Of a DNA stretch of 64,000 nt, positions 57,540-64,000 are shown piece by piece. A program made the translations under genes and the position numbers. This stretch comes from Paenibacillus sp. YN15. GTDB lineage: Bacteria > Bacillota > Bacilli > Paenibacillales > NBRC-103111. The stretch covers positions 62,001-126,000 of the forward strand of contig NZ_QMFA01000010.1 in NCBI RefSeq assembly GCF_003285005.1, read 5' to 3'. The number at the start of each line of letters is the position of its first letter. Position 1 is the first letter of the stretch. The notes under the pieces are model-generated. The model worked only from the letters and a program-made list of their open reading frames with translations. It was not told where the DNA came from and ran no database searches.

Positions 57540-59477
57540 ATGGAGTTCAAACATGTATTTACACCGGGCGCCATCGGCCAATTAACCTTGAAAAACCGCT
57601 TTGTGCTTGCTCCCATGGGCTCCGGCATGGCAGACAACGAGATGATTACGGATGAATTCATCCGGTATCATGTAGCCCGGGCCAAAGGCGGCGTCGGCAT
57701 GAACACCATCGAATATACGGCGGTTCATTCCACCACCCGCAATCCGTCCATCCCTTCCTTGTATGAGGATCGTTTTATTCCCGGCATGCGCCGCTTGACT
57801 GACGCCGTACACGCGGCAGGAGGCAAAATCAGCACCCAGCTGTGGCATGCGGGCAGACAGACCTCCAGCCAGATTACCGGGCAGCCCATTATCGCCCCTT
57901 CTCCGATCCCCAATGTGGCGTACCGGGAGATGCCGGTGGAGATGGATCAGGCCATGATCGACGAGATTGTGGAGGCATTCGGCGCCGCGGCTCTGCGGGC
58001 CAAGCAGGCCGGATTCGATATGGTCGAGCTGCATGGCGCCAGCGGCTATCTGCTGAACCAGTTTATGAGCCCGTACAGCAACAAGCGGGAGGATGAATAC
58101 GGCGGCGATCTGGTGAAGCGGACCCGTTTTTGTACAGAAGTCATCAAGAGCATCAAGCGGCAGGTTGGGGAGGATTTTCCGGTTTCCTACCGGTTGACCA
58201 TTGAGGAATTTGTGCCCGGCGGACTGGTTCCCGGGGACATTATGGAGATCGCGCCGATTCTGGAAGCGGCGGGAGCCGACGTGATTCACGTGACCAGCGG
58301 CCTGTTCGAGACCGTACACAGAACCATTGCCCCCTTGGAGGTGGCTCCCGGCTTTAATGCGGGCTACACGGCGCAGTTGAAGAAGCTTCTCCACATCCCG
58401 GTTATGGTAGTGGGACGGATCAATGATCCCGCTGTGGCCGAAAAGATCATTGCCGAAGGCCAGGCTGATTTCATAGCTCTGGGACGGACACTCATCGCCG
58501 ATCCGGAATTCTGCATCAAGGCGGAGCAAGGCCGGGTGGATGAGATTATCAAGTGCATCGGCTGCAACCAAGCCTGTGTCGGCGGGCAGCGGCCAGACCG
58601 GGAGCTGGCGGGTCACAACGGACCGGTATGCCTGCGCAACCCGGTTACCGGGCGGGAGGACCGCTTTGGAGACAAGCCCGCTGAGAAGCCCAAGAAGGTT
58701 CTGGTGGCAGGGGGCGGCGCTGCGGGAATGACGGCGGCCATCCATCTGCAAAACCGGGGCCATCAGGTTGTGTTATGCGAAAGCTCCGGCGCTCTCGGCG
58801 GTCAATTGTTCTTGGCGGGGCAATCCCCCTCCAAGGGAGAAATGGCGGAATCGGCGCTCCAGATGGGCCGGACAGTCGTGCGGAAAGGGGTAGACGTACG
58901 GCTGAATACACCTGTCACCGCCGAAGTCATCGAGACAATCCGGCCGGATGAAATCATCATTGCTACAGGCTCGGTTCCGTTTGTGCCCAACATTCCCGGA
59001 GTGGAAGGCAAGCATGTGGTCACTGCTCACGCTGTGCTGCGCAAGGAAGCAACTGCCGGCTGCCGCGCGGCGATTATCGGCGGCGGTTTGGTGGGCATTG
59101 AGGTAGCGGAGCTGCTCGTTTCCCAGGGCAAGGAAGTGGTTATCGTGGAAATGCAGGATGAGGTAGCCAAGGAACTGGTGCATACCCGGAAGATTTTCGC
59201 CGTTGATTTTATTGCCCGGCACGAAATTCCGGTCTATGTGAACACCCGCTGTGTGTCCATTGGCGAAGGGGCAATCACCCTGGAGAAGGAAGGGGCGGAG
59301 TTCAAGCTGGAGCACATTGACACTGTGGTGCTGGCTACCGGCTCCAAGTCCCTGAATCAATTGACGGAAGCGGTGAAGGATTCAGGTATTCCGTACCATG
59401 TGATCGGTGATGCGTTGAAGCCCCGCAAGGCGCTGGAGGCGATTTATGAAGGAGCGGAAGTGGCTCAGCTGATTTAA
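57540..59477 (+). CDS. NADH:flavin oxidoreductase, old-yellow-enzyme/2,4-dienoyl-CoA reductase type
   Basis: Iron-sulfur flavoenzyme of 645 residues. The N-terminal FMN barrel (1-330) has APMGSGMADNEMIT, HAGRQTSSQ and ELHGASGYLLNQFMSPYSNKR-type stretches with a catalytic tyrosine-containing loop. The 4Fe-4S ligands are C339, C342 and C346 in CIGCNQAC and a fourth Cys near 364. The C-terminal FAD/NADH half has VAGGGAAGMTAAIHLQNRG and IIGGGLVGIEVAELL. It reduces activated C=C bonds. GGAGG lies nine bases before the ATG at 57540. Its upstream Fnr-type site and Fe-S cluster fit anaerobic use. Confidence 0.93.
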   Translation: MEFKHVFTPGAIGQLTLKNRFVLAPMGSGMADNEMITDEFIRYHVARAKGGVGMNTIEYTAVHSTTRNPSIPSLYEDRFIPGMRRLTDAVHAAGGKISTQLWHAGRQTSSQITGQPIIAPSPIPNVAYREMPVEMDQAMIDEIVEAFGAAALRAKQAGFDMVELHGASGYLLNQFMSPYSNKREDEYGGDLVKRTRFCTEVIKSIKRQVGEDFPVSYRLTIEEFVPGGLVPGDIMEIAPILEAAGADVIHVTSGLFETVHRTIAPLEVAPGFNAGYTAQLKKLLHIPVMVVGRINDPAVAEKIIAEGQADFIALGRTLIADPEFCIKAEQGRVDEIIKCIGCNQACVGGQRPDRELAGHNGPVCLRNPVTGREDRFGDKPAEKPKKVLVAGGGAAGMTAAIHLQNRGHQVVLCESSGALGGQLFLAGQSPSKGEMAESALQMGRTVVRKGVDVRLNTPVTAEVIETIRPDEIIIATGSVPFVPNIPGVEGKHVVTAHAVLRKEATAGCRAAIIGGGLVGIEVAELLVSQGKEVVIVEMQDEVAKELVHTRKIFAVDFIARHEIPVYVNTRCVSIGEGAITLEKEGAEFKLEHIDTVVLATGSKSLNQLTEAVKDSGIPYHVIGDALKPRKALEAIYEGAEVAQLI

Positions 59478-59488
59478 CGGATTCGGCC

Positions 59489-59537
59489 GGAGGCTGCCGG
59501 GGAGGAGACAGAATGCTCCTGCCTGGCGGCCTCTTTT
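59489..59537 (+). terminator. Intrinsic terminator of the reductase gene
   Basis: GGAGGCTGCC near 59489 pairs with the GGCGGCCTC arm ending at 59533, with inner GGAG/CTCC pairing, followed by TTTT. Confidence 0.75.
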
Positions 59538-59609
59538 GCTCCGGCGGCGGTTTTGGTATGCTGGAGGCAGAAGCCAAGCGGAAGAACAGCAAAGGAAGCG
59601 TGAAATAGC

Positions 59610-60182
59610 ATGTATATTGACATTCTCATTTTGTCCCAATTGATGCACAGCCCCAAACACGGTTACGAAATAAAGAAGAATGTGGCGTTTTTATTGGGCA
59701 AATCCAATACCATCAATAACAACTATTTGTATCCGACCCTCAAGCGCTTTGAGGAAATGGGGGCCATCACCAAACAATTGGAGCTTCAGGAGAACCGGCC
59801 CAACCGGCATATTTATTCCATCACAGAGATGGGAAAGGAAATTTTTCACAGCCTGCTCAACGAATTTCCCCCGGAATATGCTCGGAACCAGGATGAAATT
59901 TTCAACCGGCTGGCTTTTTTTGAGCTGCTGGAGCCGGAGACCAGAGAGCAGGTGATTTCCGGCCGTCTCCGGTATATTGAGGAAAACTTGGCTCATTTGG
60001 ATGGATTGGTCCACAGTGTGGAGGATAACCGGTTTTTACCCATGTCGCCCATTCTGCATGAATATTCCAGACTGCAAATGAAGGCGGAGCTGGATTTTTT
60101 CATGAGGCTGAAGGCGCGTTTTTCAACCCCGAAGGATCTGGAACCGGAAAGCGAAGCAAACTTGAATTTGCACAAAAAATGA
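59610..60182 (+). CDS. PadR-family transcription regulator
   Basis: A 190-residue regulator. The PadR winged helix covers residues 1-85 (LILSQLMHSPKHGYEIKKNV, YPTLKRFEEMGAITKQLE and NRHIYSITEMGKEIF). A C-terminal Vir_act-like helical domain follows (about 95-170, YIEENLAHLDGLVHSVED). Such proteins repress detoxification genes and release DNA on binding phenolics or drugs. It follows the flavin reductase by 130 bases, beyond a terminator, and may repress it. It ends with a short basic tail. Confidence 0.88.
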   Translation: MYIDILILSQLMHSPKHGYEIKKNVAFLLGKSNTINNNYLYPTLKRFEEMGAITKQLELQENRPNRHIYSITEMGKEIFHSLLNEFPPEYARNQDEIFNRLAFFELLEPETREQVISGRLRYIEENLAHLDGLVHSVEDNRFLPMSPILHEYSRLQMKAELDFFMRLKARFSTPKDLEPESEANLNLHKK

Positions 60183-60292
60183 TCGAAATTTAACGAAAAT
60201 TAAAATAGAATCGCGATGAAATCTGTCATATAATGAGTGTAATGTACGACGATGGATGGAGCCATCGCGTGAAAGGAGCTGTTCTTCTTACG

Positions 60293-60724
60293 ATGATGTG
60301 GAAAGAAAAATACAAGATCGGTGTGGAGCTGATCGACGAACAGCACCTGGAATTGTTTAAGCGCGTAGAGAGCTTTTTGCTGGTTCTGCGTTCCAAGGAA
60401 GATTGGGACGCCAAGGTGGAAAAAGTGAAGGAAACACTGGAGTTTATGAAGCTGTACGTAGTCCAGCATTTCCACGACGAGGAGCAGTATCAGCGGGAGG
60501 TTTGTTACCCCGACTGCGCCAAGCACTGCGAGGTCCATGCCCAGTTTACGGCGGAAGTGGGGGAATTCGTAAGGCTGTTTGAGGAGCAGGGCTATCAGGA
60601 GCCGCTGGTTCAGAGATTCGCCGGCAAGCTGCTGGCTTGGCTGATTAACCATGTAGCCGCCTCCGACCAGAAAATCGCCGACTATCTGGACAGCCTGAAA
60701 GGGGACCCCGCTTATGAATCCTGA
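60293..60724 (+). CDS. Bacteriohemerythrin
   Basis: Oxygen-binding di-iron protein of about 143 residues. The four-helix bundle ligands are visible: H in IDEQHLELF, HFHDEE, the HCEVHAQF pair, and the final INHVAASD. The start is uncertain: the ATG at 60293 begins the family core (MWKEKYKIGVELIDEQH) but its AAAGGAG is 14 bases away, while a GTG at 60269 has GGAG seven bases upstream. A TATAAT lies at 60229-60234. It overlaps the CheX-like gene by 11 bases. Oxygen sensing or delivery linked to motility is inferred. Confidence 0.9.
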   Translation: MMWKEKYKIGVELIDEQHLELFKRVESFLLVLRSKEDWDAKVEKVKETLEFMKLYVVQHFHDEEQYQREVCYPDCAKHCEVHAQFTAEVGEFVRLFEEQGYQEPLVQRFAGKLLAWLINHVAASDQKIADYLDSLKGDPAYES

Positions 60725-61178
60725 GATTGCGAATCCTTTTTATGTGGCAACTCGGGAGGTTTTCCGCCTGATGCTGGATCTGGAGGTCCAGCGTGGAGCG
60801 GATCAACTGAAGCTGGACGGCCTGGCCAACAAAAAAGCCTGTGTCAGCATCGGCATCATTGGCGATCTGGAGGGGACCATCCAGTATAATTTTCCGGAAA
60901 GCATGACGCTGGAAATGGTGCGGATCATGTCCGGTATGGAAATGGAGGTTGTAGATGATTTTGTGGCCTCCGCCCTCAACGAAATCGTTAATATTATCAG
61001 CGGCAACGCCATGACCGGCTTGTTCGAAAGCGACTACACCTGCGATATTCTTCCGCCGACTCTTGAGCTCACTGAAGAGATGATGGAGCCTCATTCGAAT
61101 AACGTGATTTCCCTGCCTCTGGAGACTATCATTGGCCCTCTTCGGGTGGAAGTGGATTTGCGTAAAAAAGGGGCGTAA
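60714..61178 (+). CDS. cheX: CheX-family chemotaxis phosphatase
   Basis: A 154-residue protein of the CheC/CheX class, which removes phosphate from CheY-P. The catalytic pair E90 and N93 is present in ALNEIVNIISGN (E-x2-N). The rest shows the CheX-type fold (ACVSIGIIGDLEGTIQYNF, PTLELTEEMMEPHSNNVISLPLET). The start lies inside the hemerythrin gene, so the two are translationally coupled. CheX genes are often isolated from the main chemotaxis operon. Coupling to an oxygen-binding protein suggests a role in aerotaxis, which is inference. Confidence 0.88.
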   Translation: MNPEIANPFYVATREVFRLMLDLEVQRGADQLKLDGLANKKACVSIGIIGDLEGTIQYNFPESMTLEMVRIMSGMEMEVVDDFVASALNEIVNIISGNAMTGLFESDYTCDILPPTLELTEEMMEPHSNNVISLPLETIIGPLRVEVDLRKKGA

Positions 61179-61192
61179 CATCCATACCCTTC

Positions 61193-61222
61193 GCCAGTTC
61201 CCTCGGGAAGCTGGCTTTTTTT
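61193..61222 (+). terminator. Intrinsic terminator of the hemerythrin/CheX unit
   Basis: GCCAGTTCCC and GGGAAGCTGGC pair with one bulged base and run into seven T. Confidence 0.9.
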
Positions 61223-61299
61223 GTGTGCAAAAGATGCGGCTCAATAAGCAAATGGATGGCGGGATGAGCCCGTTTCGCATGATTAGCTTCCGGACCAGG

Positions 61300-61308
61300 T
61301 GGTATAAT
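61300..61308 (+). promoter_or_regulatory. Extended -10 promoter element of msrAB
   Basis: TGGTATAAT is an extended -10 (TGnTATAAT), 68 bases upstream of the start. No good -35 is present, which is acceptable for extended -10 promoters. Confidence 0.6.
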
Positions 61309-61375
61309 AGACTGGAAGTGCGGTCCAATGCCGCGGCTTCAGCGCAAGTACCTGGGGAAAGGAGAGGATCGCTAC

Positions 61376-62347
61376 ATGGACCATCAGGACGAAAAGAACC
61401 CGCCAAAGGAGCTGGCCACCTTTGCAGGAGGCTGCTTTTGGTGTATGGTCAAGCCCTTTGATGAGCTTCCGGGAATCCTTCGGGTGGTTTCCGGTTATAC
61501 AGGCGGCCATAAGCCCAATCCCACCTACGAAGAGGTGTGCTCCCATACCACCGGACATACGGAGGCAGTCCAGATTGAGTTTGATCCCGAACGTTTCCCG
61601 TATGCCAAGCTGGTGGAGCTGTTCTGGCAGCAAATCGATCCCACCGATTCCGGCGGCCAGTTTCATGACAGGGGAGATTCTTACCGGACCGCCATTTTCT
61701 ATCATTCGCAGGAGCAAAAAAGGATTGCCGAGGAGTCCAAGCGCAAGCTTGCGGAAAGCGGAAGGTTTGATAAGCCCATTGTGGTTCCGATTGTGCCTGC
61801 CGAACCCTTTTATCCGGCGGAGGAATATCACCAGGATTTTCATAGGAAGAATCCGATGCACTACAAGCGCTACCGGATGGGCTCCGGCCGGGATGATTTT
61901 ATTGCCCGTCACTGGTCCCGCAAAACCCGCGATACCAGCCATCTGACGCCTCTGCAGTACGAAGTGACCCAAAACAGCGCGACGGAGCCGCCTTTCCGCA
62001 ATGAGTTCTTCGACCATAAGGAAGAGGGCATCTATGTGGATATTGTCTCGGGGGAGCCCTTGTTCAGCTCTCTGGATAAATTTGATTCCGGCTGCGGCTG
62101 GCCCAGCTTTACCAAACCCTTAGCAGAACATGCGGTGAAGGAAAAGTCGGATTTCAGCCATTTTATGATCCGCACCGAGGTCCGCAGCAGCGAGGCCGAC
62201 TCCCATCTGGGCCATGTTTTTGATGATGGGCCGCAGGATCAGGGGGGCTTGCGCTACTGCATCAACTCCGCTGCCCTCCGTTTTATTCCCAAGCAGGGTC
62301 TGGAAAAGGAAGGGTACGGCGAATTCCGCAAGCTGTTCGGTGAATAA
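61376..62347 (+). CDS. msrAB: Bifunctional methionine sulfoxide reductase MsrA/MsrB
   Basis: Fusion enzyme of 323 residues that repairs both stereoisomers of methionine sulfoxide. The MsrA half (1-175) has the active-site C20 in GGCFWC and [15 protein letters not shown]. The MsrB half (about 185-320) has [21 protein letters not shown] and the catalytic C295 in [11 protein letters not shown]. The two zinc-binding CxxC pairs of many MsrB proteins are absent, as is common in this fused subgroup. GGAGAGG lies before the ATG at 61376. It is a single gene with its own promoter and terminator. Confidence 0.95.
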   Translation: MDHQDEKNPPKELATFAGGCFWCMVKPFDELPGILRVVSGYTGGHKPNPTYEEVCSHTTGHTEAVQIEFDPERFPYAKLVELFWQQIDPTDSGGQFHDRGDSYRTAIFYHSQEQKRIAEESKRKLAESGRFDKPIVVPIVPAEPFYPAEEYHQDFHRKNPMHYKRYRMGSGRDDFIARHWSRKTRDTSHLTPLQYEVTQNSATEPPFRNEFFDHKEEGIYVDIVSGEPLFSSLDKFDSGCGWPSFTKPLAEHAVKEKSDFSHFMIRTEVRSSEADSHLGHVFDDGPQDQGGLRYCINSAALRFIPKQGLEKEGYGEFRKLFGE

Positions 62348-62363
62348 ATGCACGGCTTCCAAA

Positions 62364-62389
62364 CCCCGGTCATCAGGCCGGGGATTTTT
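62364..62389 (+). terminator. Intrinsic terminator of msrAB
   Basis: CCCCGG at 62364 and CCGGGG at 62378 pair around an eight-base loop, followed by ATTTTT. Confidence 0.88.
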
Positions 62390-62402
62390 AGGTTACAACC
62401 AA

Positions 62403-62446
62403 GTGTAACATATGTCACACTATCCGATAGGCGGACAGGCTATAAT
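62403..62446 (+). promoter_or_regulatory. Crp/Fnr-type site and promoter upstream of the radical SAM gene
   Basis: GTGTAACATATGTCACAC at 62403-62420 is an 18-base near-perfect palindrome containing TGTAA-CATATG-TCACA, one change from TGTGA-N6-TCACA. Its centre (62411.5) lies 41.5 bases upstream of a start near 62453 predicted from a perfect TATAAT at 62441-62446. No good -35 box is present, as expected for class II activation. Confidence 0.65.
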
Positions 62447-62562
62447 TTACAGGTTCGCTGTTCCCCATTATTCTGGGAGGAGGGAGTTCCCTTCACCGGA
62501 TAGAGCTGGCTGCTGCCTGCAGTGAACGCTTGGACAAGATCGGTAAGGAGGAACCAAAATCC

Positions 62563-63516
62563 ATGGCTTACAAGTCGCTTGAACTGGTAAAACCTGAACT
62601 CTATACACTGGAGGGGCTGGAGGTGGGGCTCACCTCATCCTGCAACTTCAAATGCGATTATTGCTGCGCGTATCAGCGCAATGACGGAGAAAGCCTGGAC
62701 GGCCGCGAGGTCATCCGGATTCTGGAGGAGCTGCCGGCCTTAAAGCGGGTGCGCCTGTCCGGCGGAGAGGTCACCATGAAATACCGGGATTGCGTGGAGG
62801 TGGTGGCATACTGTGCTTCCCGGGGCATCCAGACCCAGTTGAACTCCAACGCCAGCCTGCTGAATGAGGCCAAGGTAGAGGAATTGGTGCAAGCAGGGCT
62901 GACCACCATTCATATCAGCTTTAACTTTACGACGGCAGAAGGGTTTTCCAGGTATTACAAGCTGCCCCCGGCTGTCTATGACCGGATTCTGGAGAACATC
63001 CGCCTGTTTGCCCGGACCAAGGTGGATACGGTGCTGGAGACACTGCTTTTTGAGGAGACCCAGCATTGTCTGAAGGATATCAGCGAAATGGTTTATGATC
63101 TGGGCGTCCGCACTCATGAAATTCAGAACAGCATTGTCATGAATCATACCGGCTGGAAAGCCATTGCCGCGCGCGAGCAGCTGAAGCGGGCGGTGGATGA
63201 GCTGATCGCCGTCAAGCGGGAGGATTCCGTGCTGTATTTGACCTGTATGGACCGCTTCGCCGAAGAGCTGGGCATCCGCGAGCAGCCGGGGGTTTATTTG
63301 TCCCAATGCATTGAAGGCAAAACCCAGCTTCATCTGCATGGAAACGGGGATGTGCTGATCTCCGAGCTGTGTTATCCCGTGGTCATCGGCAACATCTATA
63401 AAGGCACCAAGCTGGCGGATATTTTCAGCAACATGCCCCCGGCGTTGCAGGATTATCTGCAGCGGGAGCCCTGTCCGGCCCGTGAAGCCATGTTTCCCGG
63501 CGAAAGTAAAGCGTAG
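62563..63516 (+). CDS. Radical SAM protein with C-terminal Cys cluster
   Basis: Radical SAM enzyme of 317 residues. The 4Fe-4S ligands are C27, C31 and C34 in CNFKCDYC, the SAM-binding glycines are in RLSGGEVTMKY, and the barrel continues with QTQLNSNASLL and TIHISFNF. Three Cys in QCIEGKTQLHLHGNGDVLISELC and EPCPAREAM suggest a reduced SPASM/twitch-type extra region. AAGGAGG lies eleven bases before the ATG. No peptide precursor gene is seen nearby, so a RiPP role is unsupported. The substrate is unknown. Its promoter carries an Fnr-like site, consistent with an oxygen-sensitive enzyme. Confidence 0.85.
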   Translation: MAYKSLELVKPELYTLEGLEVGLTSSCNFKCDYCCAYQRNDGESLDGREVIRILEELPALKRVRLSGGEVTMKYRDCVEVVAYCASRGIQTQLNSNASLLNEAKVEELVQAGLTTIHISFNFTTAEGFSRYYKLPPAVYDRILENIRLFARTKVDTVLETLLFEETQHCLKDISEMVYDLGVRTHEIQNSIVMNHTGWKAIAAREQLKRAVDELIAVKREDSVLYLTCMDRFAEELGIREQPGVYLSQCIEGKTQLHLHGNGDVLISELCYPVVIGNIYKGTKLADIFSNMPPALQDYLQREPCPAREAMFPGESKA

Positions 63517-63564
63517 CCTTCCCTCTCCGTCCCGGGACGGAGGCATAAATCCGCCTGTGGTGTG

Positions 63565-63593
63565 TTGTTCCCGGAAGACAGGTTGCTTACAAT
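63565..63593 (+). promoter_or_regulatory. Predicted sigma-A promoter
   Basis: TTGTTC at 63565-63570 and TACAAT at 63588-63593 with a 17-base spacer, 55 bases before the last gene of the window. Confidence 0.55.
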
Positions 63594-63648
63594 AGGAGCA
63601 TACACTACAAGATCCTAAAAAAGCGCAGGAACGAAACGGGAGGATGTT

Positions 63649-64000
63649 ATGGACAGGAGAGCGTTAGGCGGTATTTTGTTGATTGTCGCTGGGATATTGC
63701 TTTTTGCAGGGAAAGGAAATCCTGTGAACCCGGGATTCGTCTTCGGGAATTTCTGGGCCAGCTTATTCGTTATCCCATTGGGATTGTTCTTTCATTGGCT
63801 ATATTTCTTCGCAACGGGGCGCAGGGGAGTCGGACTTCTCATCCCTGGCGGTATTCTGCTGGTAGCGGGCGTTGTCTGCCAAATCTCCATGCTGTTTGAT
63901 ATTTGGCAGTACACCTGGCCCGGCTTTCTGCTGGCTGCAGCGTTTGGCCTGCTGGAATTTTATTGGTTTGCCGGACGCAACCGCTGGCTTCTGATCCCCA
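63649..64000 (+). CDS. Multi-span membrane protein, 3'-truncated
   Basis: Open frame running off the window end, 117 residues visible, starting MDRRALGGILLIVAGILLF with GGGAGG five bases before the ATG. Hydrophobic spans lie at about 5-20, 35-55, 62-80 and 88-105, linked by short basic loops (ATGRRGVG, AGRNRW). The repeated pattern GG-ILL-VAG (residues 7-16 and 66-75) suggests an internal duplication like that of LiaF/DUF-type toastrack-anchor proteins. That is a weak impression. The function cannot be stated from this part. Confidence 0.7.
   Translation, partial: MDRRALGGILLIVAGILLFAGKGNPVNPGFVFGNFWASLFVIPLGLFFHWLYFFATGRRGVGLLIPGGILLVAGVVCQISMLFDIWQYTWPGFLLAAAFGLLEFYWFAGRNRWLLIP

Noticed and set aside
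62348-62562. Peptide precursor gene for the radical SAM protein
   Set aside because: No short frame with a ribosome site was found; the gap holds only a terminator, a Crp/Fnr-type site and a promoter.

Overview
The window looks like a chromosomal segment of a Gram-positive, spore-forming soil bacterium of the Paenibacillus type. The signs are moderately high G+C, strong AGGAGG-type ribosome binding sites with TTG and GTG starts, very large secreted glycosidases anchored by SLH domains, CUT1 sugar transporters of the LplABC/YesOPQ kind, membrane-bound AraC regulators and YesM/YesN two-component pairs, a tyrosine T-box, and DUF4183 proteins. This assignment is inference from gene content; no rRNA or tRNA gene is present.

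Layout. 1-1.7 kb: end of a YclNOPQ-type siderophore importer. 1.7-5.9 kb (minus): an ABC exporter, an OmpR/histidine kinase pair and a small repeat protein. 6.1-10.3 kb: a methyltransferase, a 52-bp phased palindrome array, two AraC-GyrI regulators and a TipA-like MerR regulator. 10.4-16.8 kb (minus): a CUT1 oligosaccharide importer (binding protein, two permeases, no ATPase) with a GH105-type hydrolase and an unassigned toroid-type protein. 17-28.2 kb (minus): two paralogous SLH-anchored GH42-like giants. 28.5-30.8 kb: a membrane AraC regulator, divergent from the second giant. 31-31.7 kb: a possible antitoxin and a frameshifted PemK/MazF toxin. 32-34.7 kb: an AraC regulator and a FAD oxidoreductase. 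34.75-38.5 kb: T-box-tyrS and an SLC13 transporter. 39-50.2 kb: binding protein, 2082-residue GH10 xylanase, YesM-type kinase and YesN-type regulator. 50.2-51 kb: convergent DUF4183 genes. 51.5-55.2 kb (minus): an SPFH/zinc-ribbon membrane cluster. 55.6-57.2 kb: an ECF sigma factor with two membrane proteins. 57.5-64 kb: an old-yellow-enzyme reductase, PadR, hemerythrin-CheX, MsrAB, a radical SAM protein and a partial membrane protein.

How it fits together. Much of the window is a plant-polysaccharide programme: surface glycosidases release oligosaccharides, CUT1 importers take them up, intracellular enzymes finish them, and AraC and YesM/YesN regulators control the sets. The two GH42-like giants appear to come from duplication of a [regulator-enzyme] module: both carry the same direct-repeat motif about 200 bp upstream of their start, and the first copy keeps only a decayed scrap of its regulator, next to a MITE-like element.

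Most unusual signals. (1) Four intergenic arrays of short motifs spaced 50-52 bp apart, close to five helical turns. (2) A 138-bp long-hairpin element inserted inside stem I of the tyrS T-box leader. (3) Two Crp/Fnr-type sites, each centred at -41.5 from a predicted start, in front of an Fe-S flavoenzyme and a radical SAM gene.
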